Shown piece after piece: positions 28,006 through 38,700 of a DNA stretch of 64,000 nt. Numbering within the stretch: the stretch's first letter is position 1; every line of letters starts with the position of its first letter. The stretch lies in contig NZ_LDOV01000017.1 of NCBI RefSeq assembly GCF_001029435.1, forward strand, positions 124,001 through 188,000. Direction: 5' to 3'. A model generated the notes under the pieces. That model made no database searches and was not told the DNA's origin. It saw only the letters and a program-made list of their open reading frames with translations. Source of the DNA: Photobacterium aphoticum. GTDB taxonomy: Bacteria; Pseudomonadota; Gammaproteobacteria; Enterobacterales; Vibrionaceae. Both the position numbers and the translations under genes were made by a program.

Positions 28006-28992
28006 TCACACTGCCGGATGTAACAGCTTTTGTTGTAGCCACTTAGCCTGCACGCGGTAGTCATCGTTATCCCATTGCTGAGCGCCGACGTAATACCACA
28101 ACATGGCCAGATAATCGCACCATGGCAACCATGCTTGTACGGCTGCTAACCAGGTTTGCGGTGACGCTAATGCGTCTAATCCTAACTGCGCACGTTGTTG
28201 GCAATATACCGTCACAGCGGATTGCGGCGACCACTGATTGGCACTGATGGTCATGGCCAAATCCAGTGACGGATCGCCCGCCGCCGCATACTCCCAGTCA
28301 ATCACGGTGTACCCCCCATCTAGGCGATGGATCAGGTTATACGCGCCTAAATCATGGTGACAACACGCAGCAGGAAAGGTCTTCGTCTGAGAGGGTAACG
28401 TACGTACCGTTTGAAAGTGCTGATACAGCGCCGTTAATGCGGGTGTTTTATCGCTCTCGGCCATATAAGCCCAATAATGACGGGCGCGTTGGCGGCAATC
28501 TAATGCCCAGTCAGGGACTGGCAAGGCATGGATCTGTGCCTGCACACGCAGCAAGGTCGCCATTGGCAAATCGTAAGGGGCAGTTTCGCCATCCACCCAC
28601 GTCACTAATGCCCCTTCTTGATGATACAAAAATGGCGCAGGAGAAATGCGTTGTGTCAGGGAGTGAAATGACGGTGCCGCAGAGGACGTCTCTGTTTGAT
28701 GTAACAGTGTTTGATTTAACAATGCAAGCAGCTGATATTCCTGCTCACGATTAACACCAAACGCTGTCGAGGCGGCAGAACTGGGCCGCCAGACACACGT
28801 CTGCACGGCCGAGGTTTGGGTTTGGGCCTGCTTCTGGCTTTGAGTCTGGCGATGTTGCAAGGTGACGCGCCAGCAGCGGTTACTGAGACCGCCGCTGAGT
28901 GGTGTCGCGTCAATGACCTGATAATCCGGCCACAGGCGATGCAGCTGTGCTTTTAATGCAGCCTGCGACGATGAACGCGCCACCTCCATCAC
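28006..28992 (-). CDS. thiK: ThiK-like kinase (aminoglycoside phosphotransferase fold)
   Basis: ThiK phosphorylates thiamine to thiamine monophosphate in salvage. The 328-residue protein has a kinase fold of the APH type: TPLSGGLSNRCWRV near residues 29-42, the catalytic loop CCHHDLGAYNLI (H-x-D with N five residues on), and the metal-binding VIDWEYAAAGDPSLDLA. A Gln-rich insert (HRQTQSQKQAQTQTSAVQT) lies between early strands and is unusual. The name rests on location beside lpoB as in E. coli; choline or other small-molecule kinases look similar. Confidence 0.75.
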   Translation of the reverse strand: MMEVARSSSQAALKAQLHRLWPDYQVIDATPLSGGLSNRCWRVTLQHRQTQSQKQAQTQTSAVQTCVWRPSSAASTAFGVNREQEYQLLALLNQTLLHQTETSSAAPSFHSLTQRISPAPFLYHQEGALVTWVDGETAPYDLPMATLLRVQAQIHALPVPDWALDCRQRARHYWAYMAESDKTPALTALYQHFQTVRTLPSQTKTFPAACCHHDLGAYNLIHRLDGGYTVIDWEYAAAGDPSLDLAMTISANQWSPQSAVTVYCQQRAQLGLDALASPQTWLAAVQAWLPWCDYLAMLWYYVGAQQWDNDDYRVQAKWLQQKLLHPAV

Positions 28993-28999
28993 TCCAAAC

Positions 29000-29593
29000 T
29001 TACCAGCCTAGCAGGCTTTTTGACGCTTGCTTACGGATCTCGGTTTCATCTGCCCATTCAATCAGGCCCGTTTCCAAGTCCATCAGGCGCATGGTCATTT
29101 TGTAGTACACGTCCTGATCGCTGCCCGCCGATTTCACGATGCTCGCTAGGTTGCCGTACAGCATGTACTGTGCGCCGACCATTTTACCGAACTGAATCGC
29201 CGTGCTCTGGTTCACAAGCTGATCGTTATTCTGGAAGTCCAATTGCTTACGCACGTCTTCCACACGGGTCATGTCCACAAAACGGAATTTGCCCGAGTTC
29301 AACAAACGGGTGCTGACAGAATCGGTAATGGACTCGGTATCAATGTGCTCGCTGGTTTTATTGCGAATGCTATCAACCACAATGATCGGACGTTTACCGT
29401 TAGCGGTGATCGCCGCCACCGAGCCGGATGACAACATGCTGTCTGTCATTTCTTCCGCAATCTTCTGCAGATCCGTAGAACCAAACTCAATCGTTGTGGT
29501 TTCTACCGCCTGCGCGTCACCGTAGCTCACTTTTTGTGCACAACCGCCCATTAGCGCGGCCACACCCATTAACGCAATTACGCTCTTCTTCAT
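29000..29593 (-). CDS. lpoB: LpoB, outer-membrane lipoprotein activator of PBP1B
   Basis: LpoB reaches through the peptidoglycan to stimulate the synthase PBP1B. The 197-residue lipoprotein has a lipobox LMGGC at Cys18, and the folded domain shows RPIIVVDSIRNKTSEHIDT, LNSGKFRFVDMTRVEDVRKQL and GAQYMLYGNLASIVKS, as in E. coli LpoB. The natively unfolded Pro/Gln-rich linker of the E. coli protein is short or missing here. It follows ycfL and precedes thiK in the same direction. Confidence 0.92.
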   Translation of the reverse strand: MKKSVIALMGVAALMGGCAQKVSYGDAQAVETTTIEFGSTDLQKIAEEMTDSMLSSGSVAAITANGKRPIIVVDSIRNKTSEHIDTESITDSVSTRLLNSGKFRFVDMTRVEDVRKQLDFQNNDQLVNQSTAIQFGKMVGAQYMLYGNLASIVKSAGSDQDVYYKMTMRLMDLETGLIEWADETEIRKQASKSLLGW

Positions 29594-29650
29594 TGTTTTA
29601 CCTTACTTCTTCGTTGTGCAGCATGGGATCACCCTGCACGATTCCCCAAA

Positions 29651-30037
29651 TCAATCGTTCGCTTTACGGATATAAATCCGGTATTGCGTGGCTTCTGGTT
29701 GTCTTGCCACCGCTTGCAGTGTCATGGTGTCTTGACCATGAATGATCACATGACGCCACGGGCTATCACTGCCGCTCACTTCTAACCCTTGTGCGTTGTA
29801 CCAATAAAAGCGGTACTGTAACGCCAAATCCGAATCAATATTGCTCTTCACTGGCACGGCGGCTTTCAGCAGGCCATTCACATTCGACACTTGCGCTTTT
29901 TCGATGCTCAAACGTTGTGCCAAGTGTGTGTTACCAATCACCACACTCTGATTACTGCTTTCAATGCTGATCCCTGAGGTATTCGCCGCACACGCGGTCA
30001 GTCCCAGCACCATGCCCAATACAATGAGTCTTCTCAT
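29651..30037 (-). CDS. ycfL: YcfL family lipoprotein (DUF1425)
   Basis: This is a 128-residue lipoprotein of unknown function with a lipobox GLTAC at Cys16, then VVIGNTHLAQRLSIEKAQVS and LQYRFYWYNAQGLEVSGSDSPWR, the DUF1425 pattern with its Trp-rich centre. The start overlaps the stop of the COG3014 gene by one base (TAATG), and lpoB follows within 60 bases. The conserved linkage suggests a shared role in peptidoglycan synthesis. Confidence 0.88.
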   Translation of the reverse strand: MRRLIVLGMVLGLTACAANTSGISIESSNQSVVIGNTHLAQRLSIEKAQVSNVNGLLKAAVPVKSNIDSDLALQYRFYWYNAQGLEVSGSDSPWRHVIIHGQDTMTLQAVARQPEATQYRIYIRKAND

Positions 30038-31422
30038 TAGTTATCTCCTAATAATACTGACCAGCCGGTCATCACTGTGCCCTGTCGCGACACCCATACC
30101 ATGGTCGTACGACCCGGCTTCACGTTGACGGCTATCGATTGCCCTTGCCAAGACAACGCATACTCGCCCGCCTTGACATCTTGCTGGCTCAACGACACCT
30201 CGGCCGGTAACGTCTCCCAACTGCGGGTATCCGGTTGTTCGGTCAGGGTGTTGAAAATATTGACCAACACATTGCCCAAATCATCCCCTTCACGGGCGGC
30301 GGTTCGGCGTACTTCATTTTTCGCCAGTACCCGCAAAGATTGACGCACGACCATCGCAGGTAACGCTTCTTGCAAACTCTGTTGCGCCATGCCGTTCACA
30401 TTGACCAACGGACTTTCACTTAACGTTTTTCGCCCGAGCATTAACGGGCTATACACCGGTGTGGCAGTATTGCGGTAATACGGCAACGCCAGATTGTACA
30501 TGGCCCCTTGACCACGACTGTCTGGCAACCACAGCGGTAAACGCCAGCCATCACGCGCAGCGACCACACCTTGTTCATCAAACACAATCACGCGTCCTGT
30601 GCCTGCTGGCGGGCGGTGATACGCCCCGTATCGGGCAGTGAGTGATTGTAAATCGCTGCGCATATCTAACCGTGTCGCGAGTCGCATCACCGACTGACTG
30701 ACATACGGGTTATTCGGGGCGACGGCTAAAGCGCGTTTGTAATCGATATAGGCATTGTTAAGATCCCCTTCCGCTTCATACAACACGCCAGACAAATAAA
30801 ACAGATACCCGTTTTGCACATTGCCTAAGGTATGTCCCGCATTGGGGTAGCGGGCTAAAATCGCCCCTACGTTTTGGTCAATGCCTTTTTTCTCTGCCGC
30901 TTTTTCTGCCTGCGCAAGTTCGGCCTGACGGACTTTCTTCGCCGCTTCCTGTACCTGATTCGCACGGCGCACTTCCACCAGTGCCCCTTCTAAATCATGC
31001 TGTTGAATATAGTTGAGCGCAAGATAGAGGTGCAGAAAGCCCAATTCATAATCTGCCGGCTGATAGGTGATCATATTGTCATTGGTCAGCAAGGCACCGG
31101 CTTGATTTAACCCGGAGGAAATTTGAATCACCGCCTCACGCTGTTGCGCTTTCACCGCTTCATCGGCTGTTTTCAGGGCAGAAAAACTGAGTGGATACTG
31201 CTCGGCGACAAAGCCCACGCGGCCGCGCTCCATCCCATCCAGGATCGTACCCGCAGGCGCATCAGGTAATACCGACAACGCCGTTTGATATTGGCCTTGC
31301 TGCATTGCCTGATGCGCCTCAGACGTAGCGGCACTGTAATGGCTGAATAAGTTTTGCGCCGACAAATTTGCGCAGGCGGTTAACCCGAGTGAAAACATCA
31401 CCACAAGGGCACGTTTGATCAT
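30037..31422 (-). CDS. COG3014 family lipoprotein with TPR-like repeats
   Basis: This 461-residue lipoprotein (lipobox GLTAC, Cys17) has an N-terminal helical half with tetratricopeptide-like units (HQAMQQGQYQTALSVLPDAP, YLSGVLYEAEGDLNNAYIDYKRALAV) and a C-terminal beta-rich half. Function is not known; homologues sit next to ycfL and lpoB in many gammaproteobacteria, so an envelope role linked to PBP1B is likely. It starts about 20 bases after the T-run of a long hairpin that ends the hinT transcript, so its expression may depend on read-through or on a promoter I cannot see. Confidence 0.85.
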   Translation of the reverse strand: MIKRALVVMFSLGLTACANLSAQNLFSHYSAATSEAHQAMQQGQYQTALSVLPDAPAGTILDGMERGRVGFVAEQYPLSFSALKTADEAVKAQQREAVIQISSGLNQAGALLTNDNMITYQPADYELGFLHLYLALNYIQQHDLEGALVEVRRANQVQEAAKKVRQAELAQAEKAAEKKGIDQNVGAILARYPNAGHTLGNVQNGYLFYLSGVLYEAEGDLNNAYIDYKRALAVAPNNPYVSQSVMRLATRLDMRSDLQSLTARYGAYHRPPAGTGRVIVFDEQGVVAARDGWRLPLWLPDSRGQGAMYNLALPYYRNTATPVYSPLMLGRKTLSESPLVNVNGMAQQSLQEALPAMVVRQSLRVLAKNEVRRTAAREGDDLGNVLVNIFNTLTEQPDTRSWETLPAEVSLSQQDVKAGEYALSWQGQSIAVNVKPGRTTMVWVSRQGTVMTGWSVLLGDN

Positions 31423-31440
31423 GCTATTGCTTACCCCAAT

Positions 31441-31506
31441 AAAAAAGTCTGAGTGCGGTGGGGCTTTTTTGCGTATGACGCGCTGCCTAACCGCCTACTC
31501 AGACTT
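31441..31506 (-). terminator. long terminator or attenuator hairpin between hinT and the COG3014 gene
   Basis: On the minus strand, perfect 10-base arms aagtctgagt and actcagactt are followed by a T run. Five more pairs (gcggt/accgc) extend the stem inside after a two-base bulge. The structure ends only about 20 bases before the COG3014 start codon. Confidence 0.7.
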
Positions 31507-31576
31507 CAAACTGACACTGAAGTTCCTGCTCACCAAGTCAATCTTATACTTGGCTGTAGGCTTACCTCGACGGCGA

Positions 31577-31927
31577 TTAACCGACGATCATTGGTCCCAT
31601 TGGACGGCCACCCACTAGGTGCATGTGGATGTGGTACACTTCCTGACCACCGTGTGGGTTACAGTTTACGATCAGGCGGTAACCGTCTTGTGCAATACCT
31701 TCCTGCTCAGCCAGTTTACGGGCAACCGTAAACAGACGACCCATCATCAACTCATCTTCAGCTTCTACATCGTTCACGGTCGGCAGCAGCTTATTAGGAA
31801 TGATCAAGATGTGGCTTGGCGCGCGCGGGTTAATGTCACGAAATGCCGTCACCAAATCATCTTGGTATACGATGTCTGCCGGAATTTCCTTACGAATGAT
31901 TTTACTGAAAATGGTTTCTTCAGCCAT
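31577..31927 (-). CDS. hinT: HinT, HIT-family purine nucleoside phosphoramidase
   Basis: HinT hydrolyses adenosine phosphoramidates and related adenylates in the cytoplasm. The 116-residue protein from [20 protein letters not shown] has the [15 protein letters not shown] core and the histidine triad HIHMH at 99-103 followed by LVGGRPMG. The ATG at 31927 has ggag seven bases before it; the frame stays open to 32053, but that extension has no family similarity. It leads the hinT-COG3014-ycfL-lpoB-thiK series. Confidence 0.95.
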   Translation of the reverse strand: MAEETIFSKIIRKEIPADIVYQDDLVTAFRDINPRAPSHILIIPNKLLPTVNDVEAEDELMMGRLFTVARKLAEQEGIAQDGYRLIVNCNPHGGQEVYHIHMHLVGGRPMGPMIVG

Positions 31928-32142
31928 GTTGTGCTCCGTTATCAATGTATAAGCGTGTTTGCCAGTATGCGCGGTTCTGTTTGACAGAGCAATAATGAAC
32001 ACCGTTTTAAATAGGCAGACGCTGATTTTTACATCGCCTGCCTTCTTTTTCAACTCAAGACTCTTCCTTCAACACAGGGACCTCTTCGCCATTCTTTAGC
32101 AACACCTCTAAACAATATGCCTACTCACACACCACATTGAGT

Positions 32143-32168
32143 CAAAGTTGTCCATAAAATACCGGTAA
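32143..32168 (+). promoter_or_regulatory. possible sigma-28 (flagellar) promoter of the chemoreceptor gene
   Basis: caaagttg and accggtaa, 10 bases apart, resemble the sigma-28 consensus taaagttt-N11-gccgataa (six of eight in each half; spacing one short). It lies about 120 bases before the ATG. Confidence 0.35.
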
Positions 32169-32290
32169 TGACAGAGCATGAAATTGCCGCCTCACACTTT
32201 GCGTGAAGACTAAAAACAGTTTTATCAGTTTCATTTACAGTACTCTCAATAAGTTATGTCGCCGCTAACTGGGTATTTTCAAGGGATGTT

Positions 32291-34294
32291 ATGAAAAAGA
32301 AGCAACACACCTCAGTTATTCGCCGTATGTATGCCGGCTTTGCCATGATGGTGATCCTGTTTACCGCCATGGTCTTCATGATGTTGGATGGCACCAGCCG
32401 TATCCATCAACAATTACAGCAGGTCACTGACACGGCTTTACCTTTGGTGTCTTACTCCAACCAGGCCAGCGTGCGCTTACTCGCCGCCGATAAATTATTT
32501 AAAGATTTCCTCACCAGTCAGGATCCTGCACGCATGGATGCCTATGAAGGCCTCTTTACCGATGCCCATGCCCGCTTTAGCGATTCACTGGCACAATTAG
32601 TCATACTCAACCGCGACAACGCGGAAGTTCAACATCAGTTAACGACCCTCACCGCCATTGAGCAACGCTATTTCCAGGAAGCACAAACGGCCATGGTGAA
32701 CTATCGCACCCAAATGCTGGCGCAACACGAACGTCAACAGTCCACGCGACAGTTCCAACGCCTGTACACCACCCTTTATGACGACATGAAGGAGCAACTT
32801 GCCGATCAGCGCAACGTGGCCATCACCATGATGTCGAAAAACTACTTTTTGAAATTAAAACAGACGGAAACCATTACTTCAGATGCGCTGGCAACGGAAG
32901 ACATTGACGCCATTAACAAAGCGATCCGTAACAACAAACGCTACGTGAATCACGTTGGCAATGCGTACCGCTCACTGTCGACCATGATGCCCGCACTCAA
33001 AATGGCGTTTGATCAACCGATTGCCCGCTACATGCGCGATATTGGCCAAAGTGGTGGCGCATTAGATGCCCATTATCAATACATCGAATCGCGCAATAAG
33101 CTGTATGACAACATTCACACTCTGGCCGCAGAAATTGATAAAGCGACCCAGATCCTCGACAGCTTCCGACACTATGCCAGTGGCCAAATGGACAGTGCCA
33201 TTGATCGTGCCGATGTGGCTTACCAACAAGGCTACAAAAAAGCCCTCATCTTTGGTGGGATCATGGCGGCACTGGCCATGGCCATTGGCTGGTATGTGGC
33301 GCAGTCTGTCAGAAAACCACTGCAATCGACCTTAACGACCCTAGAGGCCTTAGCCAACGGTGACATGACCAAACGTAATGACGTGAACCAGTCGGTCGAA
33401 TTCAGCCAGCTGGGTGTGTATATCAATAGCCTTGCGGATAACTTACAGGAAATATTAGGCCGTTTGAGTCAGGCGTCAGGCGAGCTCACCACAGTGGCTG
33501 AGCAAAATCAGGCCACCACCAGCGATGCCAAACAGCGCCTGCATGAACAACGCCAGCAGACCGCCTCTGTTGCTACAGCCATGACAGAAATGGAACATTC
33601 CGTGACGGAGGTGTCGCAAAGTGCTCAGAACACCATGCAGCGCATTCATGACGTTGAGCACGCCTCGCAGACCGGACGCGAAGTGATGAACAACAACATC
33701 GACACCGCGCAGCAACTGTCTGCCCGTTTGGATGAATCCGTCCAAGCGGTGGCGAACTTGCAGCAAACCAGTGGTCACATTGGCTCTATTCTGGATGTGA
33801 TCCGCAATATCGCGGATCAAACCAACTTACTGGCACTCAATGCGGCCATTGAAGCGGCACGGGCCGGCGATCAGGGACGAGGTTTTGCCGTGGTGGCCGA
33901 TGAAGTACGTGTACTGGCCAAACGCACCACGGACTCCACCGCTGAAATTGAGCAGATGATCACCACGTTGCAAGATCGCGCCAGCCAGACGATGACCTTG
34001 ATGCAAAGCTGCCTAACCGAAATGGATAACAGCATTGAGCAAGCCAACAACGCCAATGCCGCGATGGAAGCGATTCAGGCCATTATTCAGGAAATCAGCA
34101 TGATGAGCGCCCATATTGCCCATGCGGCGGAAGAGCAACGGGATACCACCGCCTCTACCGCCCGTACTTTAGAAGGGATCAGTCATATTGCGGATGCCAA
34201 CTTTGCGTCAATGGAAGAAGTGGCCGCCGCCAGCCAAACGCTGGATGTGTTGGTGCATCAGCAAAACGATCTGGTACAGCGCTTTAAGCTCTAA
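32291..34294 (+). CDS. methyl-accepting chemotaxis protein
   Basis: This 667-residue transmembrane receptor senses a ligand in the periplasm and controls CheA. A first helix lies near residues 12-32; a long, mostly helical periplasmic domain (about 33-315) fits a helical bimodular sensor rather than a Cache domain. A second helix ([18 protein letters not shown]) follows, then HAMP, and the cytoplasmic hairpin with the invariant tip [20 protein letters not shown] and [18 protein letters not shown]. There is no C-terminal CheR-tethering pentapeptide. The ligand cannot be predicted. It is a single-gene unit with its own terminator. Confidence 0.94.
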   Translation: MKKKQHTSVIRRMYAGFAMMVILFTAMVFMMLDGTSRIHQQLQQVTDTALPLVSYSNQASVRLLAADKLFKDFLTSQDPARMDAYEGLFTDAHARFSDSLAQLVILNRDNAEVQHQLTTLTAIEQRYFQEAQTAMVNYRTQMLAQHERQQSTRQFQRLYTTLYDDMKEQLADQRNVAITMMSKNYFLKLKQTETITSDALATEDIDAINKAIRNNKRYVNHVGNAYRSLSTMMPALKMAFDQPIARYMRDIGQSGGALDAHYQYIESRNKLYDNIHTLAAEIDKATQILDSFRHYASGQMDSAIDRADVAYQQGYKKALIFGGIMAALAMAIGWYVAQSVRKPLQSTLTTLEALANGDMTKRNDVNQSVEFSQLGVYINSLADNLQEILGRLSQASGELTTVAEQNQATTSDAKQRLHEQRQQTASVATAMTEMEHSVTEVSQSAQNTMQRIHDVEHASQTGREVMNNNIDTAQQLSARLDESVQAVANLQQTSGHIGSILDVIRNIADQTNLLALNAAIEAARAGDQGRGFAVVADEVRVLAKRTTDSTAEIEQMITTLQDRASQTMTLMQSCLTEMDNSIEQANNANAAMEAIQAIIQEISMMSAHIAHAAEEQRDTTASTARTLEGISHIADANFASMEEVAAASQTLDVLVHQQNDLVQRFKL

Positions 34295-34313
34295 GCCAAG
34301 CCTCTTTGACTTT

Positions 34314-34348
34314 CTCGCCGCCAGTGCATATTGGCGGCGAGTCTTTTT
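34314..34348 (+). terminator. terminator of the chemoreceptor gene
   Basis: The perfect stem ctcgccgcca/tggcggcgag with an 8-base loop is followed by tcttttt, 20 bases after the stop. Confidence 0.85.
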
Positions 34349-34602
34349 CGACAGCAAGCGCATTTTTACCTCACGCTAGACTCCCAGCTTCGCCGCCGTA
34401 TTCCCTTTTTCTATCTTCTACTTTTCTTGCTTTAGCTGTCGCTTTACCTGCAAATTCACCCGCTTAGCCCTTTCCTTGATGCCGCCCACAGGCAAACGGT
34501 TGCTCCTTTATTCATCAACAAGATAGATTGTTTGAATTGTGACCTTTACATCCCTTTTCTAAGCAATTAGAATCGGTCGATTTTTTTTGGAGGGAAGCAA
34601 CA
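34349..34602. other. pyrC upstream region
   Basis: Together with the preceding terminator this makes a 308-base gap. The plus strand is strongly pyrimidine-rich for about 100 bases, then AT-rich. A good Shine-Dalgarno (ggaggg) stands 10-12 bases before the ATG. I see no PurR-type palindrome and no small gene. Confidence 0.5.
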
Positions 34603-35634
34603 ATGACGACGATGACGATTACACGTCCTGACGACTGGCACATCCATTTACGTGACGGTGACGTGCTCACTGATACCGTTCGTGATATTAGCCGCTACAT
34701 GGGCCGCGCGATTATCATGCCAAACTTGGTCCCGCCGGTGACCAACACTGAAGCCGCTCTGGCTTACCGCGATCGTATTCTTGCCGCCAATCCTCTGGCT
34801 CCTTTCTCTCCTTTGATGACGTTATATCTCACCGACAACACCACCCCAGACGACATTCGCCAAGCAAAAGCCACGGGCCACATTTACGCTGCGAAACTGT
34901 ACCCTGCCGGTGCAACCACCAACTCAGATTCTGGTGTGACGTCTATCGATAAGCTGATCCCAACACTGGAAGCGATGCAGGAAGTCGGCATGCTGCTGTT
35001 GATCCACGGTGAAGTGACGACCCACGAGGTGGACATTTTTGACCGCGAAAAAACCTTCCTGGATACCGTACTCGGCCCAATCGTGGAAAAAATGCCAAAC
35101 CTGAAAATTGTGGTGGAACACATCACAACGAAAGACGCGGTTGAGTTCATTAAAAACGCAGGGCCAAATGTGGGCGCAACGATCACAGCGCATCACCTGA
35201 TGTTTAACCGTAACCACATGCTGGTTGGCGGTATTCGCCCGCACTTCTACTGTCTGCCGATTCTGAAGCGTAATACGCACCAGGAAGCGTTGGTTGAAGC
35301 AGCCACCAGCGGTAACCCGAAATTCTTCTTGGGTACCGATTCTGCCCCTCACGCCCAAGGCCGCAAAGAATCTGCCTGTGGTTGTGCGGGCTCTTACACC
35401 GCGCACGCGTCTATTGAGCTGTACGCCGAAGTGTTTGAGAAAGCCGGTGCGCTGGACAAACTGGAAGCCTTCGCAAGCTTCAATGGCCCTGACTTCTACG
35501 GTCTGCCTCGCAACACAGACACCATCACACTGACGAAAGAAAACTGGTCAGTGCCTGAAACCATGGCATTTGGTCAGGATGTGGTTGTGCCAATCCGTGC
35601 GGGTGAAGAAATGATGTGGAAAGTCATCGCTTAA
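34603..35634 (+). CDS. pyrC: PyrC, dihydroorotase
   Basis: PyrC closes N-carbamoyl-L-aspartate to dihydroorotate in pyrimidine synthesis. The 343-residue zinc enzyme shows the metal-binding [11 protein letters not shown] (His13, His15), the probably carbamylated Lys98 in [32 protein letters not shown], and the catalytic Asp in [20 protein letters not shown]. It is the PyrC type of E. coli, not the longer type found in other bacteria. It stands alone. Confidence 0.96.
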   Translation: MTTMTITRPDDWHIHLRDGDVLTDTVRDISRYMGRAIIMPNLVPPVTNTEAALAYRDRILAANPLAPFSPLMTLYLTDNTTPDDIRQAKATGHIYAAKLYPAGATTNSDSGVTSIDKLIPTLEAMQEVGMLLLIHGEVTTHEVDIFDREKTFLDTVLGPIVEKMPNLKIVVEHITTKDAVEFIKNAGPNVGATITAHHLMFNRNHMLVGGIRPHFYCLPILKRNTHQEALVEAATSGNPKFFLGTDSAPHAQGRKESACGCAGSYTAHASIELYAEVFEKAGALDKLEAFASFNGPDFYGLPRNTDTITLTKENWSVPETMAFGQDVVVPIRAGEEMMWKVIA

Positions 35635-35673
35635 TCGACGCAGTGGCGGATAGCGAGAACCTAGAATCGAGTT

Positions 35674-35694
35674 ACTAGAAACTAGAAACTAGAA
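35674..35694. repeat. 7-bp tandem repeat after pyrC
   Basis: Three exact copies of actagaa, with looser variants (ctagaa, cgagtta) just before. It lies between the pyrC stop and its terminator. Confidence 0.6.
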
Positions 35695-35702
35695 TGAAAA
35701 CA

Positions 35703-35738
35703 AAAAAGGGGACGCAGCATTGCGTCCCCTTTCTTTTT
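35703..35738. terminator. bidirectional terminator between pyrC and the RND permease gene
   Basis: The stem aaaggggacgca-gcat-tgcgtccccttt has A-rich left and T-rich right flanks. Confidence 0.9.
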
Positions 35739-35774
35739 CGCTCACTCAGAGTGTCACCTCTGATGCGTTCAGCA

Positions 35775-38700
35775 CTAGCTCATCGCAGGATTGGGTTTCA
35801 GTTGCGTTTGCTGATCCGGTAAACGGATATGGTGGAACAAACGGTACAACACCGGCACCACAATCAAGGTCAGTACGGTGGCAAAGCCCAGACCAAACAT
35901 GATGGTCACCGCCATCGGTTTAAAGAACACATCCGGCAACAGTGGGATCATCCCCAAAATGGTGGTTACCGCCGCCATACAGACCGGACGCACACGACTG
36001 ACCGCCGCATCTACCACAGCCTGATATTTCTCTTTCCCGCTGGCAATTTCCAACTCGATTTGATCCAACAAGACGATACCGTTTTTCACCAGCATCCCTG
36101 ACAAACTCAAGAAGCCCAGCAAGGCCATAAAGCCAAACGGCGTATTGAGCAACAACAGCCCCGTCGTCACCCCGATCACCGCCAGCGGCACCGTCGCCCA
36201 TACGATCAGGGCTTCTTTCACTTTGTTGAACAGGAAGATGGTGATCAGGAACATCACCAGATAACCCATCGGCATGGTCTGGAACAAGGACGCTTTCGCA
36301 TCTGCCGATGACTCATACTCCCCGCCCCATTCCAGTGAATAGCCCGGTGGGTAATTCAACGCTTCGATTTGCGGCTGAATACGCGCCTGCACCGTCGCGG
36401 CCGTTTCATCCCCCAATGGATCCGGGTCGGCCATCACGGTCAGCATGCGTTTACGGTTTTTCCGCACAATGAGCGGATCTTCCCAACGGATATTGACGCC
36501 GTTAATCACCTGCTGCAACGGAATGTAGCCCTGAATCGCCGGACTCCAAATCTTCATGCCTTCAATGGTGCTGACATCGACCCGCTCAGCATCCGGCAGA
36601 CGTGCCACAATCGGCATCAGGTTTGTCCCGTCACGGTAAACCCCAACCGTTAAGCCAGAGAACGACATTTGCAGCAAATCATCCACGTCCTTTTTGGTGA
36701 TCCCGTAACGACGCGCCTGACTTTCATTGAAAACCGGCTCAATCACTTTGTTACGTTCACGCCAGTCATGACGAATATTAAACGCCCCCGGATCCGCATT
36801 CATGATCGCAACCACATCCTTCGCCATACTGCGCAAGACTGTCGGATCCGGCCCCACTAAGCGCGCTTCAATTTTTGAGCCCGATGATGGGCCTAACATG
36901 ATTTGCTTGATCTTGTATTCCAGCTCGGGGTGATCCGCATCGAGCATCGCACTGAGCTTGCTCATCACCGGAATCACATCCTCAAAAGTGTTCACACGGA
37001 TGATCAGCTCCCCGTACGAGGAATAGCTTTTCTCTGGTGTGTACGTCAGCATGAAGCGCTGCGAGCCTTTCCCCGCACTGGCACTGACAAATGCCACACG
37101 TTCATCCTGCGTCACCTTATTTTCCAGCTCTTTAAGCGTGGTATTGGTCGCCCGAATGTCTGTCCCTTCCGGTAACCAGACATCGACCATGAACATCGGT
37201 GTGGTCGATGACGGGAAGAACGACTGCTTGAGTAAGGTAAAGCCATACAGGCTGACACCCAACATAATCACCAAAGTGATCACTGTGAGCCATGCACGAC
37301 GCAGACAAAACTCAAGGAAGGATTTGTACCAAACGAACAGTTTGCCGGCATACGGATCGACATCGGCATCCTCTGTGCTGGTTTTGACATTACGGAAGAA
37401 CAAATCCGCAAAGAACGGCGTCAGTGAAATCGCGGTGAACCAACTGAGCATCAAGGACACCAACAACACACTGAACAAGGTACGACAGTATTCACCGGTG
37501 GAATCCTGTGACAGGCCGATCGGCGCAAAGGCCATGACCGCAATCACGGTCGCCCCCAACAGCGGCCATTTAGTCTGGGTAACAATGTCTGACGCAGCCT
37601 GCATCCGGGTTCGCCCCTTCTGCATGCCTATCAGTATGCCTTCGACCACCACTATCGCATTATCCACCAGCATCCCCAGCGCAATGACCAGCGCCCCCAG
37701 TGAGATACGTTGCAAATCAATGGCCATCCAGCTCATGAACACAAAGGTGCCCAGTACCGTCAGTAACAGGATCAGGCCGATCAAAATCCCCGAACGCAGC
37801 CCCATGAAAAACAGCAGGACGATAATTACGATGGCCACCGCTTGCCCGAGACTGACCACGAAGCCGCTCACAGACTTGTCGACTTCGGTTGGCTGGCTGT
37901 ACACCACCCCAATGTTGATCCCCACCGGTTGCTGCTCTTTGAGCTCCTGCAAACGGCGCTCTACGCGCGAACCGGCTTCCACCACGTTAATGCCATCGAC
38001 AAAAGAAATACCGACATTCAACGCCTGCTGCCCGTCATAGGCGATCAGGTTATCGGGAATTTCTTTGAAATCACGCTTAATCGTGGCCACATCACGCAGG
38101 TAAATCAGCCCTTCCGAGCCTGTCTCAGTAATGATCAAATCACCGAGCTCATCGACATTTTTGAACTCGCCGGTCGGATGGACACGAATGTACTCACTGC
38201 CAATGCGTACGGCACCGGCACTGGTCACGAGGTTCTGGGTTTCCAATATCCCGTAAATGGTCTGTGGCGAGATCCCCAAGCTGCTCAAGCGCTGCATCGA
38301 GATTTCAATGAAGACCTGCTCTTGCTGGGTACCGGTAACGGAGACTTTACCTACCCCATCCACCAGCTCGATTTCACGGCGCAAGTAATCGACATAGTCG
38401 TTGAGCTCTTTGTAGCTGTAACCGTCGCCGGTAATCGCCAGCAAAATCCCAAAGACATCACCAAAATCATCAATCACCTGCGGTTCATACACCCCGGGTG
38501 GCAGTGACGGCTTGAGATCGTTCACCTTACGGCGCAATTCATCCCAAATCTGCGGCAAATCATCCGGCCCATAATTGTTTTTCATGGTCACGGTAATTTG
38601 CGATAACCCACGACTGGAGACCGAGTTCACCTCGTCCACATAGGTCAACTGCTGAATCGCTTTTTCTATCGGATAGGTGACTTCCTCTTCCACTTGTAGC

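Noticed and set aside
37039..38040. 333-codon plus-strand open frame
   Set aside because: It lies wholly opposite the RND permease gene, has no family similarity and the permease frame is clearly conserved.
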